The translations under genes and the position numbers were made by a program. Below, piece by piece: positions 44,365-53,242 of a stretch of 64,000 nt of DNA. The stretch is from assembly GCA_023653095.1 (NCBI GenBank), contig JAMNXP010000001.1:388853-452852 (forward strand), given 5' to 3'. Each line of letters starts with the position of its first letter. Position 1 is the stretch's first letter. The notes beneath the pieces were generated by a model. It was not told the DNA's origin and did not search any database. It was given only the letters and a program-made list of their open reading frames with translations. This stretch comes from Bacteroidia bacterium. GTDB taxonomy: Bacteria; Bacteroidota; Bacteroidia; NS11-12g; UBA955.

Positions 44365-46179
44365 CTACTGAACGATCAATTTATGGGTATCGCCTTTTGC
44401 TGTTTTCAAAACATAAGTACCAGCTTGTAAATCAGCAACATCAATCACATTGGTTTCACGAACCACTTTGATACGCTTTCCATCAATAGAGTAAAGAGCT
44501 GCATCAGTCACTGTATTGAAGTATACTTCACGAGAAGCTGGATTTGGGAACATTTGGAATCCATCCTTTTCAAAATCACTGTTTTTTAATGCTTGTTGAG
44601 TTTTGAAAGACTCATTAAAGATGGTTTTATATCCTGTCACAGCTAAAGTCACAGAATGGTTGAAAGGGAATGTATTTGAAGTTGAAGGATGTTGAATATT
44701 TACAAAATAGGTTGAACCATCAGGTGAAAAACGACCACCAGTAATCTCACAACCCTTTGGACCTACCATAAATCTTTTCAAATCGGTAATGTTGTAAATC
44801 AACCCTTCATGATCACCTGTTACGTCTAACATGTAATTTTCACAGGCCACATTTGCAAATTGAGCTGGATTTGCTGGCATTCCAGAAGGGTTCATATCTT
44901 CTTGAATAGAAAGATAAACTCTTCCATTGATTACCGTGTGAGTTAATCCATCAGGTGAGGAAAGGTGATTATTGGTTGGTTTGTAATCCTTACCAAGCAA
45001 TCCTCCACCGTCTAAAGCAGTTTCCATTTTACCTGAACTTACATTGAAACGCAATACACGTCCCCACATATCATTGAAAGATGAATCCAATTTACCGTCA
45101 TTTGCATCTAATTGAACTAAATGTGAAGCTAAATTAGCGCCTTTCAACAAAGCAGATTTAACGCTTTGTGCTTTACCACGACCTGTTTCTGCGATAAAAA
45201 TAATTTCATCGTTAATACCTTCAACCCATTCTAATCGCATGAAGATGGTAGCTCCTAATTTGAAGGCAGCATCTCTAGCTGAAATCATGGTATTCAAATC
45301 CATGCTCAATGGCAACCAAGTGCCCGTTTGAGCATCGTCAGACTGCTTGTAAGCATACAATTGACCCTTTGAAAAATCTTCAGGAGCATCAGCTACAAAC
45401 TTGAAGAAAATAGCACCAGAAGAGTAATCATCTGTAAGATAAACTGTTTTGCGATCAGAAGCAATCCAACCACCTTCATGATCATAGCGGCCCATATTGT
45501 AATTCTTACGAATTGCTTTAGCTGACTTCACATCAACTTCAACCATGTATTGAAAATTCTTGTATCTTTCAACTGACTGATTTACAGTTTGCCCGTTGAA
45601 TGATTTAATGGTATAATTTGAAGTATCAGTCATTCCTTGTGCTGCAAGAATTTTATTTGATGTAAACGCATCACCCCACTCTTCAGCCGTAAATACTTTA
45701 CCCCAATTTGTTTGGATACCTCCGCAGTTTGCACCAGTTCCGCCAACATTAGAAAAATCTACATTTCTAAATTTTCCTTGAGCATCATTTTTTACCTCCC
45801 AAGACTTGGTTTTTTGATTGTAGTAAGCAGTAAATACAGTCATACCACCACCATCTCCATTCACAGGGTCAGCAGTTACCATTTCGTGATTCACAATAAC
45901 ATAACCTGAATCTGAACGACCATTAATGGGCACGTAACCTGTAAAATCCTGCCACTCTTTAGCAAGAGCTTTAACCCCATTGTGATTTGTTACTGTGTCA
46001 GTTCCACCAATAAACAATACATCATACTTCAATGGTGAAGCAGGAATAACAACAGTGTTGGGGTCAGTTGGGAATTTTGATTTGTCGTAGATGTTTACAT
46101 CCAACGTTGGGAAAACGTTTTGGGCTTGTGCAAATGCTGCAGTGGCCAAAACAATCAATGAAAGTGTAATCTTTTTCAT
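44365..46179 (-). CDS. phoX: PhoX family phosphatase with T9SS type A sorting domain
   Basis: PhoX enzymes are secreted, iron- and calcium-dependent phosphatases that release phosphate from organic esters. The protein (604 residues from ATG 46179) has a signal peptide ending in AQAQ near residue 20, and PhoX/DUF839 motifs such as YVIVNHEMV near residue 95, GRYDHEGGWIASDRKTVYLTDD and NNHLSSPDGL. It ends with a T9SS type A sorting domain (MFPNPASREVYFNTVT onwards), so export is by T9SS, not Tat as in Pseudomonas or Vibrio. The pit/DUF47 uptake genes elsewhere in the window would handle the released phosphate. Confidence 0.9.
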   Translation of the reverse strand: MKKITLSLIVLATAAFAQAQNVFPTLDVNIYDKSKFPTDPNTVVIPASPLKYDVLFIGGTDTVTNHNGVKALAKEWQDFTGYVPINGRSDSGYVIVNHEMVTADPVNGDGGGMTVFTAYYNQKTKSWEVKNDAQGKFRNVDFSNVGGTGANCGGIQTNWGKVFTAEEWGDAFTSNKILAAQGMTDTSNYTIKSFNGQTVNQSVERYKNFQYMVEVDVKSAKAIRKNYNMGRYDHEGGWIASDRKTVYLTDDYSSGAIFFKFVADAPEDFSKGQLYAYKQSDDAQTGTWLPLSMDLNTMISARDAAFKLGATIFMRLEWVEGINDEIIFIAETGRGKAQSVKSALLKGANLASHLVQLDANDGKLDSSFNDMWGRVLRFNVSSGKMETALDGGGLLGKDYKPTNNHLSSPDGLTHTVINGRVYLSIQEDMNPSGMPANPAQFANVACENYMLDVTGDHEGLIYNITDLKRFMVGPKGCEITGGRFSPDGSTYFVNIQHPSTSNTFPFNHSVTLAVTGYKTIFNESFKTQQALKNSDFEKDGFQMFPNPASREVYFNTVTDAALYSIDGKRIKVVRETNVIDVADLQAGTYVLKTAKGDTHKLIVQ

Positions 46180-46250
46180 GAATAATTTGGTTTTTTGTTT
46201 CTGCAAAATTTGTCATTGGATGTTTATGTATTATTCGTTTAAAATGAAAA

Positions 46251-46281
46251 AATCCCTACCAAATTAGGCAGGGATTATAAT
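46251..46281 (-). terminator. Terminator after the peroxiredoxin gene
   Basis: On the minus strand, AATCCCTGCC and GGTAGGGATT form a 10-position stem (one mismatch) around a short A/T loop, followed by a T-run. It lies about 50 nt past the peroxiredoxin stop. Confidence 0.7.
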
Positions 46282-46329
46282 TCTATAATGTAAAATTATA
46301 AAAGGATTGATAATTTGATTACTGAAAAA

Positions 46330-46797
46330 TTACAGTGATTCTAGAGTCAGATTGATTTGCTCAAAACTTGGCAATTCACCTGCGTTTTCAAGGACTTCAG
46401 CGTGTCTTACAACTCCTTCTTTATCAATGACAAAAGCAGCTCTTTTTGAAACTCCTTTAAGTCCTAAGATCCAATCTTCATAAATTGAACCATAACTTCT
46501 ACTAACTTCTTTGTTAAAATCAGACAACAAAGTAAAATTCAATTTTTGATCTTCTTTGAATTTCGCCAAAGTAAAGGGCAAGTCTACAGAAATGGCTAGC
46601 ACCTCTGCATTTTCATTGCTGTAGAGATGAATAGCATCTCTCACTGTGCACAATTGTGTGGTACAAACACCGGTAAAAGCAGCAGGGAAAAAGTGTAAAA
46701 TAACATTTTTTCCTGCGAAATCGCTGAGTTTAACTTCTTTAGTTTCTGAACTAATCAGCGTAAAATCTGGGGCTTTATCTCCTAAATTGATTGACAT
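46330..46797 (-). CDS. Peroxiredoxin (AhpE/BCP-like)
   Basis: The 155-residue protein reduces hydroperoxides with a peroxidatic cysteine. The active-site pattern PxxxTxxC is FFPAAFTGVC (C45), and C50 in TTQLC is five residues on, where BCP-type enzymes keep a resolving cysteine. The C-terminal VRHAEVLENAGELP region is AhpE-like. I chose ATG 46797 because it starts the standard MSINLGDKAPDFTL, and because a TACTTTTG promoter box lies 4 nt upstream. A longer reading that runs on to 46908 would translate heptamer repeats. The gene is predicted to be leaderless. Confidence 0.9.
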   Translation of the reverse strand: MSINLGDKAPDFTLISSETKEVKLSDFAGKNVILHFFPAAFTGVCTTQLCTVRDAIHLYSNENAEVLAISVDLPFTLAKFKEDQKLNFTLLSDFNKEVSRSYGSIYEDWILGLKGVSKRAAFVIDKEGVVRHAEVLENAGELPSFEQINLTLESL

Positions 46798-46801
46798 GAT
46801 G

Positions 46802-46809
46802 CAAAAGTA
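46802..46809 (-). promoter_or_regulatory. -7 box ending 4 nt before the peroxiredoxin start (leaderless candidate)
   Basis: The minus strand reads TACTTTTG, CATC, then ATG. The box fixes the start at 46797 rather than further upstream. Confidence 0.55.
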
Positions 46810-46840
46810 ACAACGATTTGGAAGAAAAGTTCTTATTCTC

Positions 46841-46917
46841 GGCTGACGGCTGACGGCTGAGAGCTGAGAGCTGAGAGTTGTGAGCTGAGAGCTGTGAGCT
46901 GAAAACAAGAAGCTGTC
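46841..46917. repeat. Heptanucleotide tandem array 3 (9-11 units)
   Basis: Units in register from 46841 are GGCTGAC twice, GGCTGAG, AGCTGAG twice, AGTTGTG, AGCTGAG, AGCTGTG, AGCTGAA, then a decayed unit and AGCTGTC. The GCTG core matches arrays 1 and 2. The array lies between the divergent peroxiredoxin and T9SS cargo genes. Confidence 0.93.
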
Positions 46918-47009
46918 ACACTAGTGTCATTTTGAATTAGACTTAAAGAAATTCAACATTTAACATCAATCCTTTGGTAAATTTGGCGCGTCTGAAAAAT
47001 ATAATTTGT

Positions 47010-49769
47010 GTGAATTGTAAAAGAACATTTTTAGTTGTTTCATTTTTATTAGTGAGTGTGGTTGAAATTTTGGCTCAGGGTGTTTGTTATCAATACATTC
47101 AACGCAAGTACATTAGATATCAAGAGAGCGCGGCAACCACTGTTTTGTCATCGATGAATAATCAAGCAATCAGCAACAATGGTAAATACATATACACCGT
47201 TGGAAATGGTACCGTAAGAAATGCCAATCATACCGATAATTGGTTGATGCAATTCAATGATACCGGAAAGTTCATTAGGGCCATCAAATTTGGAAAAACC
47301 GGCGCCAATAATAACGAAACTACCAACGATGTTCAAACTTTAAGTTCAGGAGCCGTAATGGTTTGTGGTAGTACAAGAGAGTCTACCTTAGGAACTACCA
47401 ACCTTGGTTTTATTTCATTTATTGATGCAACGGGGAAATTGCGTTGGACAAGGAGAACTCCATCATCCAACAGAAATAATGCAAGTGACGAATACAATAC
47501 TATTTTCAAGCAAAACGATAATTCGTTTTTGGTAATTGGAAATGGCACTCAAAGAACGGGAAAACAGTGTATCATAGCCACTTTAATTGACAGCTCAGGA
47601 AATGCAAGTTGGACAACTCACATTGATTTAAATAATAACTCACATGATGCCTTTGGTGCCGTTCGAATTGGAAATGAATGGGCAATCACGGGGTGGGCAC
47701 AAAGTACACAAACCTATCCATTTGTGATATTTTTAAATAATGCGGGTTGGGTGAATAGAGCTTACAAAGGAAATTCTAACGGACAAAATACTTTTGGTCG
47801 GAGTGTAATAAGCAGTCATGGTATTGTATATACAATTGGTACTTCTGGTACAGGTTTCACAGCACAAACCCTCGTTACAGCCTTTGATAAAAATGGGAAT
47901 AGAAGATGGTCAAGATCAATTGGTGCAAATAACAATCAAGAAGTCGGACAAAATATTGTTTTGGAGGGTACCAGTTTATGGATTACATCAAGAAGCCAAC
48001 CATTTGGAAGCAATAGAACTCTGATCTATCAACTTGATACGGCTACTGGAACAACCATTACAAACCCAAAAATATTGTCTAACGGAAATACCAACTTTAC
48101 CAATAATGATTATGCCAGAACCTTTGAGACTTTGGCAAAAGGGGGAATTTCTGTAATTGGCTTAGATAATGCCGCCGGCATTCACGGCAATTTTATGATT
48201 AACTCCCCATGTCAAACAAATTGCGGCACAGCCACTGCTTCCTTAAATAACGCAGCAGCGAATTGGACATGGACAAATTCTACAAGCACATTTGTGGATT
48301 TGGGTACTTTGACTTCAGTAACCTTTGACACACAATCTTTTGGCATTAATATCACTGTTAATTGCAAACAAGATTGTCCGATGCCCGTGAAAGCAACAAC
48401 ATCTCCCCTATTGATTTGTCCTGGAAATACTTTTGTGAATATTGCCGCTGGACAACCCCTAGGAGAATCGTACTTATGGAGCGATGGAAACAACAACTCA
48501 GCTAGGAGCTTTTTCAACGATGGCACCTACTACCTTACAACTTCCAACCCATGCGGGAGTCGTCAAGATACGGTAGTTGTTGTTAAAACTGGTGCCCCAG
48601 TGAAGCCATCCAAATTAAAAGATACAACATTTTGTACTACAAATTTCAGTTATGGCTTGGATGTATCCCAAATTGGAAGCAAATACGTTTGGGATAATGG
48701 AAGTACTTTACCTACACGATTATTTACTAAAGCTGGTGTTTATTGGTTAGATACTCGTAATGCTTGCGGAAGTAGGGTTGATTCGGTAAGATTCAAAGTG
48801 ATTCCACCCCCTGTATCACCTGTATTGCCTGATACTAATATTTGTTTTGCTCAATCATTGAACGTTGACTTTCCTAAAATTGCGACCAGTAAATACGAAT
48901 GGTCCGACATGGATACCATGGTTCCTAAAGATTTTTTTCAATCAGGAACGATAATATTGAGAGTTCACAATGCCTGCGGTGAAGTATTTGACACTTTCGA
49001 TATTGCAACAAAATATGCTCCGTTTGCCGCATTAGCCAAAGATACAATATTTTGCAGCAGCAGTTTTTCTTGGGATGTTGATTGGTCTCAGTGGGATGCA
49101 GACTATTATCTTTGGGAAAACTTCACAACATCCCCAAAAAGACAGCTAATCTATCCCGGAAAATATTGGTTTACTGCAGGAAACAGATGTGGTCTTATAA
49201 CAGATACTTTTCAAATTTTTGTTGACACTCTCCCAGTAAAGCGATTGGTACCTGATGTATATTTCTGTTCTGGGGAAACTTACGTAATTAATGGTGAACA
49301 GTTTAATAGCCCAAGAACCAAATATCGTTGGAGCAATGGCTTAAAGATTCCAAATATAGGCGTAGCCCAATCAGGAATATATACTTTGGAAACTAGCAAC
49401 GCTTGTGGGATTAGAATGGATACGGTAAGAGCCTATGCAGTTAGATGTGATTGTAAGATGTGGATACCAGATGCTTTTACCCCTTTAGGAAGTCCAGGGC
49501 TGAACCAAGAGGTTTTACCCATGTTTGTAGATGATTGGGGAAATACTTGCGGAGTTAAAGAAGGTACTTGGAGTGTTTTCAATCGATGGGGTGAGTGTGT
49601 ATTTCAAGACCAGCCATTGTCTGTAGCTTGGAATGGATTATACAATGGCAAAGTTTTACCAACAGGTATTTATGTTTACTTGATTAAGGCCACCTTTGAT
49701 TCAAGCGTAACAGGATATAGAAACTTCAATGCAAAAGGTACTATATTGATTATAGATGCAAAAGATTAA
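47010..49769 (+). CDS. Exported multidomain protein with T9SS type B sorting domain
   Basis: From the GTG at 47010 the protein is 919 residues; a TTG at 46974 is an alternative. I prefer 47010 because a TAAATTTG box at 46978-46985 would lie inside the longer reading. A signal peptide ends in EILAQ. Residues about 20-400 form propeller-like repeats with a T9SS-linked SGAVMVCGSTRES pattern. Several Ig/PKD-like repeats of the type Y-x-W-x-x-G...G-x-Y-x-L...CG follow. The C-terminus is a type B (gliding-motility-associated) sorting domain: DAFTPLGSPGLNQEVLPMF, VFNRWGECVFQ, PTGIYVYLIKA. The substrate or partner is unknown. A second cargo gene follows 10 nt later. Confidence 0.82.
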   Translation: MNCKRTFLVVSFLLVSVVEILAQGVCYQYIQRKYIRYQESAATTVLSSMNNQAISNNGKYIYTVGNGTVRNANHTDNWLMQFNDTGKFIRAIKFGKTGANNNETTNDVQTLSSGAVMVCGSTRESTLGTTNLGFISFIDATGKLRWTRRTPSSNRNNASDEYNTIFKQNDNSFLVIGNGTQRTGKQCIIATLIDSSGNASWTTHIDLNNNSHDAFGAVRIGNEWAITGWAQSTQTYPFVIFLNNAGWVNRAYKGNSNGQNTFGRSVISSHGIVYTIGTSGTGFTAQTLVTAFDKNGNRRWSRSIGANNNQEVGQNIVLEGTSLWITSRSQPFGSNRTLIYQLDTATGTTITNPKILSNGNTNFTNNDYARTFETLAKGGISVIGLDNAAGIHGNFMINSPCQTNCGTATASLNNAAANWTWTNSTSTFVDLGTLTSVTFDTQSFGINITVNCKQDCPMPVKATTSPLLICPGNTFVNIAAGQPLGESYLWSDGNNNSARSFFNDGTYYLTTSNPCGSRQDTVVVVKTGAPVKPSKLKDTTFCTTNFSYGLDVSQIGSKYVWDNGSTLPTRLFTKAGVYWLDTRNACGSRVDSVRFKVIPPPVSPVLPDTNICFAQSLNVDFPKIATSKYEWSDMDTMVPKDFFQSGTIILRVHNACGEVFDTFDIATKYAPFAALAKDTIFCSSSFSWDVDWSQWDADYYLWENFTTSPKRQLIYPGKYWFTAGNRCGLITDTFQIFVDTLPVKRLVPDVYFCSGETYVINGEQFNSPRTKYRWSNGLKIPNIGVAQSGIYTLETSNACGIRMDTVRAYAVRCDCKMWIPDAFTPLGSPGLNQEVLPMFVDDWGNTCGVKEGTWSVFNRWGECVFQDQPLSVAWNGLYNGKVLPTGIYVYLIKATFDSSVTGYRNFNAKGTILIIDAKD

Positions 49770-49779
49770 AAATTCAATT

Positions 49780-51672
49780 ATGAAAAAACAATACATCTTT
49801 CTATCGGCAATATTATTTTTATTGTCTGATTTTCAACCCCTTAAAGCCCAAACTGTCACCGGCGAAGGTTTTGAAGGAGCTGCATTTCCTCCAACCGGTT
49901 GGTCAACTATTGGAAATGCTGGATTTGGTGCTGGTTGGTCAAGAAGAACTATTGCAAATGCAGGTAACACACCTACTGTGACTCCACAAACCGGTTCAGC
50001 AATGGCACGCTTTACATGTAGGAATGTGGCAGCTGGAACTACACAAACATTGGTGTCTCCAGTTATTGACTTAAGTAAAAGAGGTACAACCAACAGTTAT
50101 GTTTCTTTTTACATGTTCAGAGACACAGTTTATTCTACTGATGATTCATTGACGTTTTTATTCAATACAGCACGAAGTTTAACGGGTGCTACACGTATTC
50201 AAGGTATTAAACGTTTTGCCAGAGCAAATTACCCTGATTCTGGTGCACACGGATGGTACAAATACTCCTTTGCTATTCCTTCAAGCTTCAAAGGAAGTAC
50301 CAATTACTTCATGATTCAAGGAACCGCCCGCGGTGCGGCAAATGCCGGAAACATCTTCATTGATAGTGTGACTTGGGATGCTTATCCCACGTTTTGCGAA
50401 GGCAAACCCGACGCAGGAATTGTAACTGCAAGCACCTATTATATTTGTGGTAATACAGGTCCATCAACCATAACTTTAAGTAATTACACGAGCACCACAG
50501 GTATAACTTTATCTTGGCAATTATCTACTGATTCACAAACTTTCAATACAAATGCTTGGACAAATGCCGTAAACACCGGCAATTTCAGTGCTACAATTGG
50601 AACTTACCGATATATTAGAGCCATTGTAAAATGTAATGAATCAGGAGAAGCTGACACGTCAAATTGTATCAAACTTTGGATTGACAATACTGCTACTCCT
50701 CCAACTATCACAGTAACTCCGAATGGAGGTGTGCTTTGCTCAGGCTCCACCACCCCTTTGAAATTTGTTGCAAATGGTGCAACTACATATACATGGACAC
50801 CTGCAACTGGTTTAAGTTCTGAAACAGGAGATACTATTTATGCTCTTCCTACTGCTACAACAGGTTATTCTGTTAGCGGTGTTGATGATAAGGGTTGCAC
50901 AGGAACGAGAAATTTCTTCGTTCAAATACAAAATGGCCCGAATGTGACTGTAACTGCAACAGATACTGTGGCTTGTGATGGTGATTCTGTTCAACTAACC
51001 GCCAATGCTGGTGGAGGTGGTTTGACCTACGCTTGGAGTACAGGTGTTAATACAAGAACAACTTGGGCAAAAGCAGCGGGTGAAAAAACCACATACACCG
51101 TTTCTGTTAAAAATGGTGCCGGTTGTGAAACTATTAGAACGACGGATGTTTATGGTGTAATGCAACCAAAAGCGGCTTATTCCTTTAAGGTGATTAAAGA
51201 TAGAACCGTTGAATTCAAATTTGAAGGAACCAATACAGCTGATGTTTATTGGAATTTCAGTGACGGAAATGAGAGTTTCCAACAAAATACCACTTATACA
51301 TTCAGTGCAGATGGTACTTACAAAGTAATGTTGGTGGCAAACAATCCTCCATGCGGTAGCGACACTATTTATTTTGATGTTACTGTCGCCCAAAGCAATA
51401 GTTCGGTAAAATCTATTGGATTGAATGATTTGGTGGTTTCACCAAATCCTACATCAGATTTAGTAAATATTAAATTTAGCGGATTTGAACCAACAATAAA
51501 ATTATCAGTTCATGATCTAAATGGTCGCTTGATTGTATCAAAAAGATTTGTGAATCTTCACGGAAATACTGGTGCAATACTAAATTTAAATTATGTGCCT
51601 GAAGGAGTTTACCTAATAAAGATATCTTCTTCTCGAGGTGAGGATGTGAAAAAAATACAGGTATTTAGATAG
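49780..51672 (+). CDS. Exported choice-of-anchor/PKD protein with T9SS type A sorting domain
   Basis: From the ATG at 49780 the protein is 630 residues with a signal peptide ending in LKAQ near residue 23. The first 190 residues form a MAM/choice-of-anchor J-like beta-sandwich (GFEGAAFPPTGWSTIG onwards, TLVSPVIDLSKRG). Ig-like repeats follow, and a PKD domain near residue 480 (VYWNFSDGNESFQQNTTYTF). The end is a type A sorting domain (VVSPNPTSDLVNIKFSGF onwards). Such proteins are surface-bound or secreted and often bind polymers; the ligand is unknown. It follows the type B cargo gene by 10 nt, forming an operon, and is ended by a strong terminator. Confidence 0.82.
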   Translation: MKKQYIFLSAILFLLSDFQPLKAQTVTGEGFEGAAFPPTGWSTIGNAGFGAGWSRRTIANAGNTPTVTPQTGSAMARFTCRNVAAGTTQTLVSPVIDLSKRGTTNSYVSFYMFRDTVYSTDDSLTFLFNTARSLTGATRIQGIKRFARANYPDSGAHGWYKYSFAIPSSFKGSTNYFMIQGTARGAANAGNIFIDSVTWDAYPTFCEGKPDAGIVTASTYYICGNTGPSTITLSNYTSTTGITLSWQLSTDSQTFNTNAWTNAVNTGNFSATIGTYRYIRAIVKCNESGEADTSNCIKLWIDNTATPPTITVTPNGGVLCSGSTTPLKFVANGATTYTWTPATGLSSETGDTIYALPTATTGYSVSGVDDKGCTGTRNFFVQIQNGPNVTVTATDTVACDGDSVQLTANAGGGGLTYAWSTGVNTRTTWAKAAGEKTTYTVSVKNGAGCETIRTTDVYGVMQPKAAYSFKVIKDRTVEFKFEGTNTADVYWNFSDGNESFQQNTTYTFSADGTYKVMLVANNPPCGSDTIYFDVTVAQSNSSVKSIGLNDLVVSPNPTSDLVNIKFSGFEPTIKLSVHDLNGRLIVSKRFVNLHGNTGAILNLNYVPEGVYLIKISSSRGEDVKKIQVFR

Positions 51673-51752
51673 GTCTTTAGTCTCAAATTTAGAGCAGAGG
51701 TCAATTAACTTGTAGTTTAAATCTAAAGGCAGATTACTGAACGCCGAACGCT

Positions 51753-51785
51753 AAAAAGGGGAGTCAAATTGACTCCCCTTTTTAA
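51753..51785 (+). terminator. Intrinsic terminator after the T9SS cargo operon
   Basis: A stem AAAAAGGGGAGTCA / TGACTCCCCTTTTT with the short loop AAT lies 80 nt after the stop and can act in either direction. Confidence 0.85.
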
Positions 51786-51843
51786 TGTGTAAAAGATTCG
51801 TACAAAAACTTATTGTTTTTTTTACAAGAATCATAAGTAAGTG

Positions 51844-51860
51844 GTTATTATTGTAATAAC
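51844..51860. promoter_or_regulatory. Perfect palindrome upstream of the broken repeat-protein gene
   Basis: GTTATTA-TTG-TAATAAC forms a perfect 7-bp inverted repeat with a 3-bp centre, 12 bp before the start codon. Size and position suggest an operator or a translation-blocking hairpin; no regulator is identified. Confidence 0.4.
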
Positions 51861-51871
51861 ATAAATAAATT

Positions 51872-53164
51872 ATGATGAGAAAAATTACAATTCAATCAAT
51901 CATTCGCAACAGTATTATGGCTGCAGGTTTCCTGTCCATGTCAGTTGCGGGTGCCCAGTTTGCGGGAAACTGGAAGCTTGCAGCAAAGGCAGGAGCTTTT
52001 GCTGTAGGACCTGCTAAAGGCGATTACAGCTGGTGGGGTGTTCCTGCGGAAGAAGTTACAGGTGTTCGCGCTTGTCAATTTGATGATGTATTCAACTTTA
52101 ATGCTGATGGTTCATTTAAAAATGAACTAGGTACACAAACCTACCTAGAAGGTTGGCAAGGTGGTAACGGTTGCGGAACCCCAGTTGCTCCTCACGATGG
52201 TTCTACTACCGGTAAATGGATGTACGATGAAACTGCAAAAACCTTAACTATCATTGGAAAAGGTTGCTACATGGGGCTTCCAAAACCATAAAACGGTGGC
52301 GAATTAACCTCACCTGCAAATGCAAAAGACACCATCGTTTATGAAGTTGATGCAATGACTGCCAACTCTATGACATTGGTGATTTCTATTGGCGGTGGAT
52401 ACTGGAAATATGATTTCGTGAAAGAAATGCCAGCTCTAAACCCAGAAGGTAACTGGACATTTGCTCCAAAAGCTGGTTGCTTTAAAGTAGGTCCATCAAA
52501 AGGCGATTACAGCTGGTGGGGACTACCTGCTGGTGATTTAACTGTTCGTGCGTGTCAATTGGATGACCGTTTTGTATTCAATGCAGACGGGTCTTTCGAA
52601 AATATCATGGATGGAAGTACTTGGTTAGAAGGATGGCAAGGTTCTGACGGATGCGGAACTCCAGTTGCTCCTCACGATGGAAGCACCAAAGGTTCTTGGA
52701 TTGCCAATAAAGACAACGGTACTATTACCATCATTGGTAAAGGTTCTTACTTAGGTTTAGCGAAAGTTTATAACGGTGGTGAGTTGGCAAAGCCTGCTGA
52801 CGCAAAAGACACCATTGTATATCCCGCTATGATCAATGGAGATACCATGATTGTTGAAATTGCAATTTCTGGTGGTGCTCATTGGTATTATGAATTTGTA
52901 AGAAGTGCGGCTCCAATTGGAAGCGTTTCTACATTCAATACCGGTATGAAGGTTTATCCTAACCCAACCAATGGTATGATTTCTTTTGAATTTGAACGTG
53001 CGAGTACTGTTCAAAATGCGGTTATCTACAACACTGTAGGTATGCGTGTATTGGAAGTGGCTAATGCGAACAACGTTAATGTGGCATCATTGCCTGTTGG
53101 AACTTATTTTGTGAATGTAACTACAGCAAATGGCGTATTTACTTCACGTTTCATCAAGCAGTAA
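51872..53164 (+). pseudogene. T9SS-exported two-repeat protein interrupted by an in-frame TAA
   Basis: A signal peptide and first repeat (51872-52291) and a second repeat with a type A sorting domain (to 53164) are in the same reading frame, separated by TAA at 52289-52291. The two repeats of about 145 residues align closely (GDYSWWG, LEGWQG, CGTPVAPHDGST, IGKG, NGGEL, AKDTIVY). Where the second repeat has KVYNGGEL, the first has KP-stop-NGGEL, so one base change of a Tyr codon explains the stop. Without readthrough the product has no sorting domain. I recall this SWWG...EGWQG module beside glycoside hydrolases of the laminarinase type, which suits its position next to the glucan locus. Readthrough would give 430 residues. 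Confidence 0.85.
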
Positions 53165-53191
53165 TCTGCATTAGAAAATTTCACTTAGGTA

Positions 53192-53225
53192 TAAAAAAGG
53201 CTGCCCATGGGCAGCCTTTTTTATT
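53192..53225. terminator. Bidirectional terminator between the repeat protein and GH144-GH3 genes
   Basis: AAAAAAGGCTGCCC pairs with GGGCAGCCTTTTTT across an AT centre, giving T-runs on both strands between two convergent genes. Confidence 0.88.
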
Positions 53226-53242
53226 TAAAATTTCATCGTTAA

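Noticed and set aside
46798-46908. Longer N-terminus of the peroxiredoxin
   Set aside because: It would translate heptamer repeats and run through the TACTTTTG promoter box; the family start is at 46797.
52289-52291. Recoding of the stop as selenocysteine or pyrrolysine
   Set aside because: The codon is TAA, not TGA or TAG, and the sister repeat has an ordinary Tyr codon at this place.
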